From positions 191,423-255,422 of the forward strand of contig JADLHG010000005.1 in NCBI GenBank assembly GCA_020848905.1: DNA of 64,000 nucleotides, read 5' to 3'. The number at the start of each line of letters is the position of its first letter. Position 1 is the stretch's first letter. Made by a program: the position numbers and the translations under genes. Shown here piece by piece: positions 7,522 to 16,473 of this stretch. The notes beneath the pieces are model-generated. The model saw nothing but the letters and a program-made list of their open reading frames with translations. It was not told where the DNA came from and made no database searches. The stretch is from Deltaproteobacteria bacterium (GTDB taxonomy: Bacteria > Myxococcota_A > Polyangia > GCA-2747355 > JADLHG01).

Positions 7522-9264
7522 CTACTTGGCAAAGGGGTCCATCGTCGTATCGAGATCCGCCGCGCGCTCCTTGCTTCCCTTCGCTGGCCGTCGGGAGGGC
7601 GTCGCGCGCCGGGGACTCGTCGCCGCAGCACCCTGCGGCTCGGGCTTCGCTCTCGGCGGCGACGGGGCCTCGCGCACCGCCCCGGCCGTCACAGCAGGAG
7701 ACGGCCGACCGACGGGGCTCGGAGCGCCACGCCGCGCCGAACGACGATGCTGGAAGCGACGCGAGCTCCGCTTGCCGTGCGCCTTGTTCCGATCCGGCGA
7801 GGGCGCCTCCGCCGACGGCGTGGGCGCGGACTCCGGATCGGGCGGTTGCGGCGGCTCCGCGGCGCGCGCGGGCTCTTTCGCCGGCTCGGGCGCCGACCGG
7901 GCTTCGGCCGCGGGCTTCGGTTCGGGCTTCGGTTCGGGCTTCGGTTCGAGCTTCGGTTCGAGCTTCGGTTCGAGCTTCGGTTCGGGCTTCGGTTCGGGCT
8001 TCTGGGACTCCGCAACCGCCGGCTTCGCCACGTGAACGGGGCCGGCTGACGAGCGCGTGAAGTGCCACGTTGCGAAGGCACCGCCGCCGAGCACGACCAC
8101 CGCCCCCCCCACGAGCAGCCAGCGCAGCCGTCTCAGCCCCGAGAACGGCGTCTCGAGCCACCCGTCGAAGTCGTCGTCTCCTCGGGCGCTCGCTCCGGCG
8201 CGTCGGGGCGTGCGGCGAGGCGCCCCCGCGGCCGGCCCGTCCTCCGCCGCCTCGTCGAGAGGTGGAGCGGAGGCGAGCGTCGAGGGCGAAGGCGCCCGAA
8301 GTCCCACCGCACCGCTCAGCGACAACATGGGAGCCACGACCACCGACGGAGGCGGGGCGGCCCGCGCAGGGTCGGCCGCTCGCGCTGTCCGCGCGTCGTC
8401 GCCACCGCGATCCGGCGCGGGCGCCGTCGGCGCGCCGCTCCCTGCCGCCGCCTGCGGAGCCACCACCACGCCCACCGGAGCCGTCGTGCGACCGATCGCC
8501 GGGGCCTCCCTGGAACCCTCGGTTCGCGCGGGCGGACCCAGCGCGGCGATGGGGGCTGTCCCGCGCGGAGCAGGATCCTTGGGCACCGGTGGCGCCGGCG
8601 CCTTGGGGATCGCCGGCGGCGACGCCACCCCGCCCACGCTCTGCGTCGAACGACGGAACGGGTGCCGGGGAACGCCGTCGAGGGGCACCTTCGGCAACCG
8701 TGGAAGGGACTTCGCGCCGACCCGTCCGGCGTCGGCCTCGTCGGCCCTGTCGCCGAAACCCTGTGTCGCCTGCCTTCGCCGCGCGGGCAGCGGCGCCTCC
8801 CCGGTCCTGGGCACCGGAGCTGGCGCTTCTGGCACCGTCGGCACCGGGGGCGGGACCGCGCCCGTTGGTGGGCGGGGGCTCGTCTCCGTCGCCGCATAGC
8901 GCCGGTCGCTGCGCGCGAACAGGGCGGAGGCCTGCTGCGTCGTGCGCGCCACCGGAGCCGAGGGGCCCGGAGCCGCGGCCCCCGGAGCCGCGTTCCGGGG
9001 CGGAGCCGGATCCTTCGCCGCCCGCGCGCCCGTCGCCGCGTCGGGAACGGCCATCATCTGCGCCGCGTCGACGGTCGTCTCCACCGTCTTCGCGCGGGAT
9101 GGGCTATCGAACTCGAACTCGAGCGGCGCCTCGTCGTCGGAGGCCGCCGCGGGCGCACCGGCAGAGGGCGGATCGGTCAGTTCGGGCCGCAGCCAGGACC
9201 CTGGCCGCTCCTCCAGCCCGCGCGTCACCGGCCGCCGGCGCTCGTCTTGAGGGGTCTTGCTCAT
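7522..9264 (-). CDS. Single-pass membrane protein with Pro/Ala-rich cytoplasmic region and (PEPK/LEPK) repeat stalk
   Basis: A 580-residue low-complexity protein. I chose ATG 9262-9264 (MSKTPQDERRRP) over the in-frame GTG at 9294 because GGAAGGAAG precedes it by about 11 nt. The first ~365 residues are Pro/Ala/Arg-rich with no folded domain I recognise. One transmembrane helix lies at about 370-392 (LRWLLVGGAVVVLGGGAFATW), next a run of about eight tetrapeptides PEPK/LEPK, then a disordered basic tail. The topology resembles TonB-type Pro-Lys spacers that cross the periplasm, but there is no TonB C-terminal domain. First gene of an operon with the TPR protein and the metal-binding lipoprotein. 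Function unknown; a bridge between cytoplasm and envelope is inference. Confidence 0.7.
   Translation of the reverse strand: MSKTPQDERRRPVTRGLEERPGSWLRPELTDPPSAGAPAAASDDEAPLEFEFDSPSRAKTVETTVDAAQMMAVPDAATGARAAKDPAPPRNAAPGAAAPGPSAPVARTTQQASALFARSDRRYAATETSPRPPTGAVPPPVPTVPEAPAPVPRTGEAPLPARRRQATQGFGDRADEADAGRVGAKSLPRLPKVPLDGVPRHPFRRSTQSVGGVASPPAIPKAPAPPVPKDPAPRGTAPIAALGPPARTEGSREAPAIGRTTAPVGVVVAPQAAAGSGAPTAPAPDRGGDDARTARAADPARAAPPPSVVVAPMLSLSGAVGLRAPSPSTLASAPPLDEAAEDGPAAGAPRRTPRRAGASARGDDDFDGWLETPFSGLRRLRWLLVGGAVVVLGGGAFATWHFTRSSAGPVHVAKPAVAESQKPEPKPEPKLEPKLEPKLEPKPEPKPEPKPAAEARSAPEPAKEPARAAEPPQPPDPESAPTPSAEAPSPDRNKAHGKRSSRRFQHRRSARRGAPSPVGRPSPAVTAGAVREAPSPPRAKPEPQGAAATSPRRATPSRRPAKGSKERAADLDTTMDPFAK
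7921..8004. repeat. Seven tandem 12-bp repeats encoding PEPK/LEPK
   Basis: Seven head-to-tail copies of TTCGGGCTTCGG, with a TTCGAGCTTCGG variant in copies 3-5 and the last copy diverging at its end. They lie wholly inside the Pro/Lys-rich membrane protein gene. The variant block converts PEPK to LEPK. Such near-identical in-frame repeats can change copy number by slippage without breaking the frame. Confidence 0.9.
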
Positions 9265-9402
9265 CGTGGGGCGGACTTCCTTCCACGATATCACAGCGGC
9301 AGCGTTTCGGCCTGCCTCGCCCTCGGATCTTCTGCAGGATCGTCGACGGTGCGGGCGTGGCGTGGGCTACGAACCGCCCTTTCCCCACATCGCGCCGGGC
9401 TC

Positions 9403-10113
9403 TCAGTCCGCGTCCTCGCTCGAGTCGGACGGCAGGGGCCCCGTGGGGGTGCGACGCGCAGCGAGCGGATGCCGAAGCGAGAGCCCCACGCCGTCGCGCA
9501 CCGGCAGGAGGCTCGACAGGTACTCGGGGTCGGCCCACATGAGCCGGATGTACTCGCGAACACCCTCGGTGTCGGCGTCGGTTTCCCCGGCCGCCACGCG
9601 CCCGCTCCAGACCAGGTTGTCCACGATCACCGCTCCGCCGACCCGCACGCGTCCGCGAAAGAGCTCGTACGCCGAGGGGTACTGCTCCTTGTCGATGTCG
9701 CAGAAGACGATGTCGAACTGCCCCGTGGCCTGGGTCAGGTGCTCACGCGCGTCGCCGGTGAGAAACATGACCCGGTCGGCGAGGCCCGCACGCGTGAGGA
9801 AGTCCTTCGCGAGGCGCGTATTCTCGGGGTCGCCGTCGGTGTGGTAGACGCGCCCGTTCGGCCCCACCGCCCGCGCGAACCAGAGCGTGCTGTAGCCGAA
9901 GCCCGAGCCCATCTCGAAGACGCGCCGCGCTCCGGTCATCGTCGTGACCTGCGCGAGCAGGCGCCCGACCTCCGGCCCCACGATGGGAAACCGGCGCGCC
10001 GCCGCGAGCGCGTGCATCTCCGTCAGGATCGGGTCGTCGGGGAGCTCGGCGAGGCCGCGTAGCCAAGCGGCCACGTCGGGGCGAAGGGGAGGAGCGTGGG
10101 TCACGGGGATCAC
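9403..10113 (-). CDS. SAM-dependent O-methyltransferase (family 3, catechol-OMT-like)
   Basis: A 236-residue class I methyltransferase. Motif I is RVFEMGSGFGYSTLWFA (about residues 64-80), the acidic ribose-binding residue follows in VYHTDGD, and DIVFCDIDKEQYP plus GGAVIVDNLVWSGRV match the divalent-metal-dependent O-methyltransferase 3 family (metal-binding Asp and DN). The substrate is unknown; relatives act on catechols and caffeoyl-CoA. The GTG start at 10113 has no good ribosome-binding site, and an alternative GTG lies at 10104. It follows the OmpA-like lipoprotein gene by about 40 bp on the same strand and may be co-transcribed. The C-terminal 25 residues are a disordered Ser/Asp-rich tail. 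Confidence 0.88.
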   Translation of the reverse strand: MIPVTHAPPLRPDVAAWLRGLAELPDDPILTEMHALAAARRFPIVGPEVGRLLAQVTTMTGARRVFEMGSGFGYSTLWFARAVGPNGRVYHTDGDPENTRLAKDFLTRAGLADRVMFLTGDAREHLTQATGQFDIVFCDIDKEQYPSAYELFRGRVRVGGAVIVDNLVWSGRVAAGETDADTEGVREYIRLMWADPEYLSSLLPVRDGVGLSLRHPLAARRTPTGPLPSDSSEDAD

Positions 10114-10152
10114 GACGCGGCGCGCGCCGCGTGGCTGGACGTGGGTCGAGGC

Positions 10153-10893
10153 CTACTGCTCGAAGGCCGGCAGCTCTTCGATGTTGGGCATGAGAACGAT
10201 CTCGATGCGGCGGTTCGTGCGCTTGCCGTCGTCGGTGCTGTTGTCACCCACGGGGTCGTACTCGGAGTAGCCCGACGCGCCGAGGTGCTTGGGGTCCACG
10301 CCCTGCTCCTGCAGGAACTTCACGACCTCCACCGCACGCGCCGTGGAGAGCTCCCAGTTCGAGCGAAAGACCTTGGTCTTGATCGGAACGTTGTCGGTGT
10401 GGCCCGCGACGAGGAAGTCGCGGTTCGAGATGTCCTTGAGCACGCCCGCGAGCTGCTCGAGCGCCGACTTGCCGTCGTCCTTCAGCTTGGTCTTTCCGGG
10501 GTCGAAGAGGATCTTGTCGCTCATCTTGACCAGCATGCGGCCCTTGCGGACCTCCACCTGCAGCTTGCCCGCGTCGATCATGGACCGCAGCCGGCTGAGG
10601 AGCTGCTTGAAGACCTTCGCGCGCGCCTCGGACGCGGTCTGCGCGGCCCGGAGTTTCTCGAGCTCCTTCTTCGTCGCGCCGAGCGACCGCGCGAGCTGAT
10701 CCTTGCTCCCGCCGAGCTGCGCGATCTTCTGCTTCAGGTCGGCCTCAGTGCTGGCCAGCGAGGTCTTCGTGTCGGCCAGGTCCTTCTTGCACTTCTCCAT
10801 GTCCTTGATGACGGCGTTGTGCTGCTCTTCCGGAATGCCGCAGGCGCCCAGTAGTGAAATGGTAAGGGCGGCGGCCATCAGCGCTCGGTGCAT
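10153..10893 (-). CDS. OmpA-family peptidoglycan-associated lipoprotein with coiled-coil stalk
   Basis: 246 residues. Lipoprotein signal with lipobox LGAC (Cys18); a charged coiled coil at about residues 25-105 (repeated [18 protein letters not shown]-type heptads); then an OmpA_C/MotB-like domain: [18 protein letters not shown] ... [11 protein letters not shown] ... [16 protein letters not shown] ... GYSEYDPV ... [11 protein letters not shown]. The HTDN and RTNRRIEI elements contain the Asp/Arg residues that bind diaminopimelate in peptidoglycan. Expected role: an outer-membrane lipoprotein anchored to the cell wall. It is transcribed divergently from ftsK, with its own promoter overlapped by an inverted repeat. 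Confidence 0.92.
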   Translation of the reverse strand: MHRALMAAALTISLLGACGIPEEQHNAVIKDMEKCKKDLADTKTSLASTEADLKQKIAQLGGSKDQLARSLGATKKELEKLRAAQTASEARAKVFKQLLSRLRSMIDAGKLQVEVRKGRMLVKMSDKILFDPGKTKLKDDGKSALEQLAGVLKDISNRDFLVAGHTDNVPIKTKVFRSNWELSTARAVEVVKFLQEQGVDPKHLGASGYSEYDPVGDNSTDDGKRTNRRIEIVLMPNIEELPAFEQ

Positions 10894-10949
10894 CTGGGCC
10901 TCCTTGGTCTGAGCCCCCGAACTCCTCGGGAGCTATCGCCTTACTGCAG

Positions 10950-10971
10950 GGTAACGGCCGGGGACGTTACC
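10950..10971. promoter_or_regulatory. Perfect 7-bp inverted repeat over the -10 of the OmpA-like lipoprotein promoter
   Basis: GGTAACG and CGTTACC, separated by 8 bp (GCCGGGGA), form a 22-bp dyad. It covers the predicted -10 (10964-10969) and start region of the minus-strand OmpA-like gene. Size and position suit a dimeric repressor; binding is inference. Confidence 0.5.
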
Positions 10972-10992
10972 GAAAACTGCCTTGCAGTTCAA
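10964..10992 (-). promoter_or_regulatory. Sigma70-type promoter for the OmpA-like lipoprotein gene
   Basis: On the minus strand TTGAAC (10992-10987), a 17-bp spacer, then TAACGT (10969-10964). This would give a leader of about 65 nt before ATG 10893, whose Shine-Dalgarno AAGGAGG is clear. It lies back to back with the ftsK promoter. Confidence 0.55.
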
Positions 10993-11018
10993 GTGCTTTA
11001 CAGCTTGGGAACGCCGTT

Positions 11019-11047
11019 TTGACAGGGCCGACCTGGCCCCGTATGAT
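11019..11047 (+). promoter_or_regulatory. Sigma70-type promoter for ftsK
   Basis: TTGACA at 11019-11024, a 17-bp spacer and TATGAT at 11042-11047: nearly consensus. The predicted transcript start near 11054 rules out the in-frame TTG at 11019 as the translation start of ftsK and supports GTG 11109. Confidence 0.75.
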
Positions 11048-11108
11048 GATGTCGTACCAGTCGTTCAATGTGAACATATGTAGGCTCACAACCTACCGAA
11101 GGCGCGAC

Positions 11109-14066
11109 GTGGCCCAACCGAATATCAAGCGCAAGAAACGATTAGTGAAAAAGGCAGCACGCCCCGCCTCCCCCGAGGAGACGCGCGAACCGGACAACGG
11201 CTCCGAGGCTCCGCACCGCCGCACCCACGAGGTCTTCGGCATCCTGGTCCTCGCTGCCGGCCTGCTCCTCGGCCCGAGCCTGGCCTCGGTGCAGTTCGGC
11301 GGGGGGCGCCTCATGGGCCCCTTCGGTCAGGCCCTCGGCAGCGCCCTCAACTGGGCGCTCGGCCTCTTCGGCTACCTGGCGGTGGCCGGGTTGCTCGCGG
11401 TGGCGGTCCGCATCTTCGCCGCGGCGCTCGGCCGCGGGCGCGAGCTGCGGGCCGCGGCCCATCGCTGGCGCACGCGGATCGGCGCCACCCTCGGGACGAT
11501 CTTCGGCGCCGCGCTGCTGCACCTCGCGCTGCATCCACGCCGCCTCGCCGGAGCGTCGGCAGGCGGCCTACTCGGTGAGACCGCGGCCGAGCTCTTTCGC
11601 GGACTGCTCTCCACCATCGGGGCCTGGCTCCTCTGCCTCCTGGCGCTGGCGCTCGGCGTGGTGCTCGCCACCGACCTCTCGTGGGCCCGCATCGCAGTGA
11701 GCATGTGGCAGACGATCCGTCGAGCGGGCGCGGCCCTGCGCGAGCTCGGGGCCCGCACCGGCGAGCGCCTCCGGGGCCTCGCCGAGGGAGCACGAGAGGT
11801 GATGGCCCAGCTCCGCACCCAGCCCGAGGTGAGCGCCTCGGGCACGGCGGCCATGCCCCCCGTGGTGCGGCTCGACCTCTCGAAGCCCCGCGAGCGCGCC
11901 TCCGCACCACCGCCGAGGGAGATCGCGCCCATGCCGGCCGACCTCGAGATCGGTCGCGTCGCCGAGCCGAACCCGCTCTGCGCGGAGAGCTCCGCGCCTC
12001 CTGCGGTGGGCGAGGCGGCAGGGCCTCGTCGCCGTCGCCGCGCCACGCGGTCGCTTCCGGTCGAGGCGGCCGTCGCGGCCTGGATGACCGACGCCGTGCC
12101 CGAGACGGCGCGCCCCGCCGAGGAGGTCGAAGAGCCCGCCGAGGAGATCGAGGAGCTCACCGCCGAGGACATCATCTCCGACGAGCCGCTCGGCCTCGCG
12201 ACCGAGGACGCGACGGAGGTCCTCAGCGATGGTGCTCGCGCGACCCGCGACGGCTCCGCGAGCCCCGACGCGCTGACCATCGTGGAGTCGCAGTTCCGCC
12301 GGCAGCTCGAGCTCCCCGAGATGACCGAGGCGCCGCACTCCAAGGAGGTCGAGGCCCCCGACGGTCCCGGCTTCGTTCTCAAGGGAGACGCGTACACGCT
12401 CCCGCCCCTCTCGCTCCTCGAGCTCCACGACACCGAGCAGGCCAAGGTGGACCACGACGCGATCCACGAGCAGGCCAAGCAGCTCGAGAGAGCGCTCGCG
12501 AACTACAAGGTCGTCGGCAAGGTGACCAAGGTGCACCCGGGGCCCGTGGTCACGATGTACGAGTTCGTCCCGGCCCCGGGCACCCGCGTGAACAAGGTGG
12601 CGAACCTCTCGAGCGACCTGGCCATGTCCCTCGAGGTGCAGCGGGTGCGCATCGTGGCTCCCATCCCGGGAACGGGCGCGATCGGCATCGAGGTGCCGAA
12701 CGAGCGCCGCGAGACGGTCTCCTTCAAGGAGATCATCGCCGACGAGTCGTTCCGCGCGCACAAGTCGCGCCTCGCGCTGGCCCTCGGCAAGAACATCTTC
12801 GGCGCCCCGGTGGTGATGGACCTGCAGAAGATGCCGCACCTGCTGGTAGCCGGAACCACCGGCGCCGGCAAGAGCGTCAGCATCAACGGCATGATCTGCA
12901 GCCTGCTCTACAAGAGCACCCCGGAAGAGGTGCGGCTGATCATGGTGGACCCGAAGCACATCGAGCTCGTCGGGTACAACGACATCCCGCACCTGCTCCT
13001 CCCCGTGGTGACCGACCCGAAGAAGGCGAACCTCGCCCTCCGCTGGGCCGTGGCCGAGATGGAGCGGCGCTACCAGCTCCTCGCGGACGCGCGCGTGCGC
13101 GACATCTCGGCCTACAACCGCAAGGTGGAGCAGCAGCGTGGCGAGACGGAGGGCGGCGAGGTGGAGAGCGCGGGCGTCGAGCGCGCGGCGGTACACGCGG
13201 CGGAGCCGACGCAGGTGCTCGTGGTGCGCAAGAACGCCGACGGCAGCGAGGTGGCGCTCGTCGGCGCCACGGGCCTCTCCGACGACGGCGCGGCGGACGG
13301 CATCCCGATCGACGTCGAAGCCGACGAGGAGCTCGCGGCGGAGCGCGCGACGGAGAAGGCGAGTGCGCGCCGGCCGCGCCGTGGGTCGGGCAAGGAGCAG
13401 AACCTCAAGCGGCTCCCCTACATTGTAGTGATCATCGATGAGTTCGCCGACCTCATGACCGTGGCCTCGAAGGAGGTGGAGACCTCGGTGGCCCGGCTGG
13501 CGCAGAAGGCCCGCGCGGCGGGGATCCACCTCATCCTGGCCACGCAGCGGCCGTCGGTGGACGTGATCACCGGGCTCATCAAGGCCAACTTCCCCTCGCG
13601 CATGGCCTTCTACGTGCGCACGGGCCACGACTCGCGCACCATCCTCGACGCGCAGGGGGCGGAGCACCTCCTCGGCTGCGGCGACATGCTGGTCGTGGAC
13701 CGCGGGGTGGCGATGGATCGCGTCCACGGCGCGTACATATCCGACGAGGAGATCCACGGCGTGGTGGAGTGGCTGCGCGAGCAGGGGCGGCCGGTCTACG
13801 ACATGGACATCCTCAAGCCCCCCGAGGACGAGGAGGACGCCGAGGGGGGCGGAGCCGCCGAGGACGAATGGAACGACCCGGTCTACGACCAGGCGGTGGC
13901 GCTGGTGGCCGAAACGCGCAGCGCCTCGATCTCGATGGTGCAGCGCCGGCTGCGGGTCGGCTACAACCGCGCCGCGCGCATGGTGGAGCGCATGGAGCGG
14001 GAAGGGATCGTGGGCCCCGCCGACGGCGTCCGGGGGCGCGAGGTGCTGATCCAGGACCACGGGTAG
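11109..14066 (+). CDS. ftsK: DNA translocase FtsK
   Basis: A 985-residue septal DNA pump that segregates chromosome ends and activates dimer resolution at division. GTG 11109 has GAAGG 6 nt upstream and lies downstream of the promoter. The N-terminal ~190 residues hold about four membrane segments. An acidic/Pro linker spans about 190-430. The motor follows: Walker A GTTGAGKS (Lys588) and Walker [14 protein letters not shown] (Asp777). The C-terminal gamma winged helix reads [13 protein letters not shown] ... [23 protein letters not shown]. Unusual: about 95 residues of low-complexity, partly acidic sequence lie between AYNRKVEQQ and KRLPYIVVI inside the motor, where homologues have far fewer. 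lolA follows after 50 bp. Confidence 0.96.
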   Translation: MAQPNIKRKKRLVKKAARPASPEETREPDNGSEAPHRRTHEVFGILVLAAGLLLGPSLASVQFGGGRLMGPFGQALGSALNWALGLFGYLAVAGLLAVAVRIFAAALGRGRELRAAAHRWRTRIGATLGTIFGAALLHLALHPRRLAGASAGGLLGETAAELFRGLLSTIGAWLLCLLALALGVVLATDLSWARIAVSMWQTIRRAGAALRELGARTGERLRGLAEGAREVMAQLRTQPEVSASGTAAMPPVVRLDLSKPRERASAPPPREIAPMPADLEIGRVAEPNPLCAESSAPPAVGEAAGPRRRRRATRSLPVEAAVAAWMTDAVPETARPAEEVEEPAEEIEELTAEDIISDEPLGLATEDATEVLSDGARATRDGSASPDALTIVESQFRRQLELPEMTEAPHSKEVEAPDGPGFVLKGDAYTLPPLSLLELHDTEQAKVDHDAIHEQAKQLERALANYKVVGKVTKVHPGPVVTMYEFVPAPGTRVNKVANLSSDLAMSLEVQRVRIVAPIPGTGAIGIEVPNERRETVSFKEIIADESFRAHKSRLALALGKNIFGAPVVMDLQKMPHLLVAGTTGAGKSVSINGMICSLLYKSTPEEVRLIMVDPKHIELVGYNDIPHLLLPVVTDPKKANLALRWAVAEMERRYQLLADARVRDISAYNRKVEQQRGETEGGEVESAGVERAAVHAAEPTQVLVVRKNADGSEVALVGATGLSDDGAADGIPIDVEADEELAAERATEKASARRPRRGSGKEQNLKRLPYIVVIIDEFADLMTVASKEVETSVARLAQKARAAGIHLILATQRPSVDVITGLIKANFPSRMAFYVRTGHDSRTILDAQGAEHLLGCGDMLVVDRGVAMDRVHGAYISDEEIHGVVEWLREQGRPVYDMDILKPPEDEEDAEGGGAAEDEWNDPVYDQAVALVAETRSASISMVQRRLRVGYNRAARMVERMEREGIVGPADGVRGREVLIQDHG

Positions 14067-14069
14067 CGC

Positions 14070-14104
14070 GTCGATCCGATCTGCGGTATCAGCAAAGGAT
14101 CGAC
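14070..14104. other. Hairpin in the ftsK-lolA intergenic gap
   Basis: GTCGATCC (14070-14077) and GGATCGAC (14097-14104) are perfect 8-bp inverted arms around a 19-nt loop. They fill most of the 50-bp gap and stop 12 bp before the lolA ATG. No T-tract follows, so it is more likely an mRNA processing or stability element than a terminator. Confidence 0.4.
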
Positions 14105-14116
14105 CCGAGAGCCCCG

Positions 14117-14794
14117 ATGCGACGACTCGCTCTGCCCCTCCTGCTGCTCGCCCTCTGCGGTCCCACCCTCGCCCGGGCCGCGGCTCCCCAGCCCCCGGTG
14201 ACCGAGGTGGTGGCGAAGATGCAGGCCTTCTACGCCAAGACGAAGGACCTCAAGTCGGCCTTCAAGCAGGTCTACACCGACACGCTCTACAACCGGAAGC
14301 GCACCAGCTACGGCTACCTCTACGTGAAGAAGCCGGGGATGATGCGCTGGAACTACGTCCAGCCGGAGAAGAAGGCCTTCATCGCCGACGGGAAGGAGCT
14401 CTGGGTCTGGGAGCCCGAGGACCGGCAGGCCTTCCGCAACCCGCTGAACACCCAGAACCTCTCCACGGGGCTGACCTTCCTCCTCGGTACCGGCGACCTG
14501 CTGAAGGAGTTTCGCGTGGCGTATGCGACGGACAAGGCCGAGCTCCTCGGGGGACCCGACGACCTGGTGGTCAAGCTCACCCCGCGCAAGCCCACGGCGC
14601 AGTACACGCACCTCGTGCTGGCGCTCCGGCCCGCCGACTTCGCCGTGGTGGAGTCCATGGTGGTGAGCAAGCACAGCCAGAACCATTTCGTGTTTACCAA
14701 GATGGAGGTGAACACGCGGGTGCAGAAGAGCCGCTTCGCCTTCGCGCCGCCGCCCGGGACCAAGGTCGTGGACGGGGCGAAAATCAAGCGCTAG
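14117..14794 (+). CDS. lolA: Outer-membrane lipoprotein carrier protein LolA
   Basis: A 225-residue periplasmic chaperone that takes lipoproteins from LolCDE to the outer membrane. The Sec signal (MRRLALPLLLLALCGPTLARAAA) is followed by the LolA fold: VVAKMQAFYAKTKDLKSAFKQVY, the YGYLYVKKPGMMRWNYVQPEKKAFIADGKELW strand block, and DDLVVKLTPRK. MRW with Arg and the surrounding aromatic residues are typical of the hydrophobic lipid-binding half-barrel. ATG 14117 lies 50 bp after ftsK, a frequent gene order in proteobacteria. The many lipoproteins in this window would be its clients. It converges on the glycosylase gene with a 9-bp gap. Confidence 0.93.
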   Translation: MRRLALPLLLLALCGPTLARAAAPQPPVTEVVAKMQAFYAKTKDLKSAFKQVYTDTLYNRKRTSYGYLYVKKPGMMRWNYVQPEKKAFIADGKELWVWEPEDRQAFRNPLNTQNLSTGLTFLLGTGDLLKEFRVAYATDKAELLGGPDDLVVKLTPRKPTAQYTHLVLALRPADFAVVESMVVSKHSQNHFVFTKMEVNTRVQKSRFAFAPPPGTKVVDGAKIKR

Positions 14795-14803
14795 CGAACG
14801 CCT

Positions 14804-15433
14804 TCAGCGCAGCGGCCGAAGCTCCTTGCGCGCGCTGACCCAGAGGCTGTTCGCGACGGCGAGGCGCCACGGGGCCCGTCGGTGGCGCGGCTCGGCGTAG
14901 TCGATGCCGACGCGCGGACCGGCAAGCACCGCGGCCGGAGGCTCCCCGACCACTACCTCCAGGTTCCCCGGCTCGTAGACCGGGTGGTGGTTGAAGGCGA
15001 GGTCGAGGCCCAGCGCGGCGGCGACCTTTCCCGGGCCTGTGAGGAGCACCGGCCCGGCCTTGCCACCGCGGCGCGCGCGCACGACCTCGAGCCCCAGGAC
15101 GGGCTCCGCCGCTCGAACGAGCACCGCCGCCGCCTCCCCCTCCTCGCCCGTGACCAGATTCAGAAGGTGATGCATCCCGTAGCAGAGGTAGACGTAGGCG
15201 CGCCCGGGAGGCCCCCACATCGGGGCGTTGCGGGCCGTACGTCCGACGCGCGCGTGGTTCGCGGAGTCCTCGGGGAAGCGGTAGGCCTCGACCTCGGTGA
15301 TGCGCAGGGTTACCTCACCGTGGCGGAGGTGCGCGCCGAGCAGGTCGCGCGCGACCTCGAGCGCGTCCCGCGCGTAGAAGGCCTGCGGCAGCAGGGACGC
15401 GGCCGAGCTCCGTCGCGGTCGCCTCAGCCCCAC
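14804..15433 (-). CDS. mpg: 3-methyladenine DNA glycosylase (AAG/Mpg family)
   Basis: A 209-residue base-excision repair enzyme that removes alkylated purines. Visible family blocks: FYARDALEVARDLLGAHL (start of the fold), ITEVEAYRFPEDSANHARVGRTARNAPMWGPPGRAYVYLCYGMHHLLNLVT (the Glu in TEVEAY is the catalytic base; YVYLCYGMH carries the nucleotide-intercalating Tyr), LLTGPGKVAAALG and PRVGIDYAEPRHRRAPWRL. The length matches bacterial AAG. I chose GTG 15433; it overlaps the end of the upstream kinase gene by 10 bp and has purine-rich GGAAGAGG just before it. Co-transcription with the SrkA-type kinase is likely. Confidence 0.93.
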   Translation of the reverse strand: MGLRRPRRSSAASLLPQAFYARDALEVARDLLGAHLRHGEVTLRITEVEAYRFPEDSANHARVGRTARNAPMWGPPGRAYVYLCYGMHHLLNLVTGEEGEAAAVLVRAAEPVLGLEVVRARRGGKAGPVLLTGPGKVAAALGLDLAFNHHPVYEPGNLEVVVGEPPAAVLAGPRVGIDYAEPRHRRAPWRLAVANSLWVSARKELRPLR

Positions 15434-16398
15434 CCCTCTTCCTCGGCGAGAAGGGCGAGCTGTTCCTGCAGGTCGACGTACTGCCCCTCCCAGTAGCTCT
15501 CGGTGCCAAACTGGGGGAAGGCGCGCGGGAAGGAGGGGTCTTCCCAGCGCGCCGCGATCCACGCCGCGTAGCGCACGTAGCGCAGGCCGCGCAGCACCTC
15601 GATGAGCCGCAGCTCGCGCCGGTCGAAGGGGCGGAACTGCTCGTAGCCCCTGAGCAGCGCGTCGACGTCGGCGGGACAGTGCACGGGGCGCGCGGGGAGC
15701 ACGAGCCAGAAATCCTGCACCGCGGGCCCCCGACCCATGTCGTCGAAGTCGAGGAAGAAGAAGCCTTCCCGGCCGCGCAGCAGGTTGCCTCGATGGCAGT
15801 CCCCGTGGACCACGAAGGTCGTGAGCTCCTGCCATCGCCGCTCGCCGTGCTCCACGAGGCGCTTCACCGCGTCGGCGTAGCGCGCGCGCAGCCCGGCGGG
15901 CATTTGCGTTCGCTCCTCGATCACCGCCAACGCCTTGCGGCCGTAGACCTCGGGCGAGATGTCCGGACGATTCCGGAGCACGAGGTGCGCCGAGACGTTG
16001 TGGATGCGGCCGAGGAGGCGCCCTATCTGCTCGAGATCGCCCTCCGGCAGCTCGTCGGGGCAGCGTCCCCCCGTGCGGGGAAAGAGCGCGAAGAAGATCC
16101 CTTCCGGGGTGGTGCGGAGCGTCCCGCCGTCCTCGAAGGCCGTCGGCGCGCACACCGGGATCTCGGCCTCGACGAGCGCGGCCAGGAGCCGGTGCTCGTC
16201 GAGAATCGTCTCGCGACTCCAGCGCCCGGGCCGGTAGAACTTGCCCACCAGGCGCCGGCGGTCCTCGAGCTCCACCTCGTAGACTCGGTTCTCGAGGCTG
16301 TTGAGCGCGTAGCAGAGTCCGGTCGTGGCGTGCCCCGATTGCTCCACGGCCTCGAGCACGCGCTCGGGGGTCAGGCTGAAGAACTGTCCGTTTTCCAT
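15424..16398 (-). CDS. srkA: Stress response kinase SrkA (YihE/RdoA family)
   Basis: A 324-residue aminoglycoside-phosphotransferase-fold protein kinase, close to the length of E. coli SrkA (YihE). Features: YALNSLENRVYEVELEDRRRLVGKFYRPGRW (nucleotide-binding lobe with Lys), VVHGDCHRGNLL (catalytic loop, Asp and Asn), FLDFDDMGRGPAVQDFW (metal-binding DFD), and a C-terminal Trp/Tyr-rich segment. In E. coli it protects against stress-induced death in the Cpx/MazF context; the substrate here is unknown. ATG 16396-16398 is chosen over an upstream start at 16458 because the family begins close to this Met. The gene is followed by mpg, with overlap. Confidence 0.93.
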   Translation of the reverse strand: MENGQFFSLTPERVLEAVEQSGHATTGLCYALNSLENRVYEVELEDRRRLVGKFYRPGRWSRETILDEHRLLAALVEAEIPVCAPTAFEDGGTLRTTPEGIFFALFPRTGGRCPDELPEGDLEQIGRLLGRIHNVSAHLVLRNRPDISPEVYGRKALAVIEERTQMPAGLRARYADAVKRLVEHGERRWQELTTFVVHGDCHRGNLLRGREGFFFLDFDDMGRGPAVQDFWLVLPARPVHCPADVDALLRGYEQFRPFDRRELRLIEVLRGLRYVRYAAWIAARWEDPSFPRAFPQFGTESYWEGQYVDLQEQLALLAEEEGWG

Positions 16399-16473
16399 GT
16401 TCCGGCAACCTAGCACGGAACGGCGCCCCGCGAGGGCCGGCGCCTCGAGGGGGCGCACCGCCGACCCGCGCGC

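Noticed and set aside
7921-8004. GGTTCGA-like strings suggesting tRNA T-loops
   Set aside because: They belong to 12-bp coding repeats for PEPK/LEPK; no acceptor stem or cloverleaf is present.
7921-8004. Possible CRISPR array
   Set aside because: The repeats are 12 bp with no unique spacers and encode a continuous protein repeat.
11019-11108. ftsK start at TTG 11019
   Set aside because: This codon is the -35 box of a near-consensus promoter; GTG 11109 has a proper ribosome-binding site.
11568-14060. Long minus-strand open frame opposite ftsK
   Set aside because: His/Leu/Asp-rich shadow of the FtsK frame; FtsK has its own promoter, Walker motifs and gamma domain.
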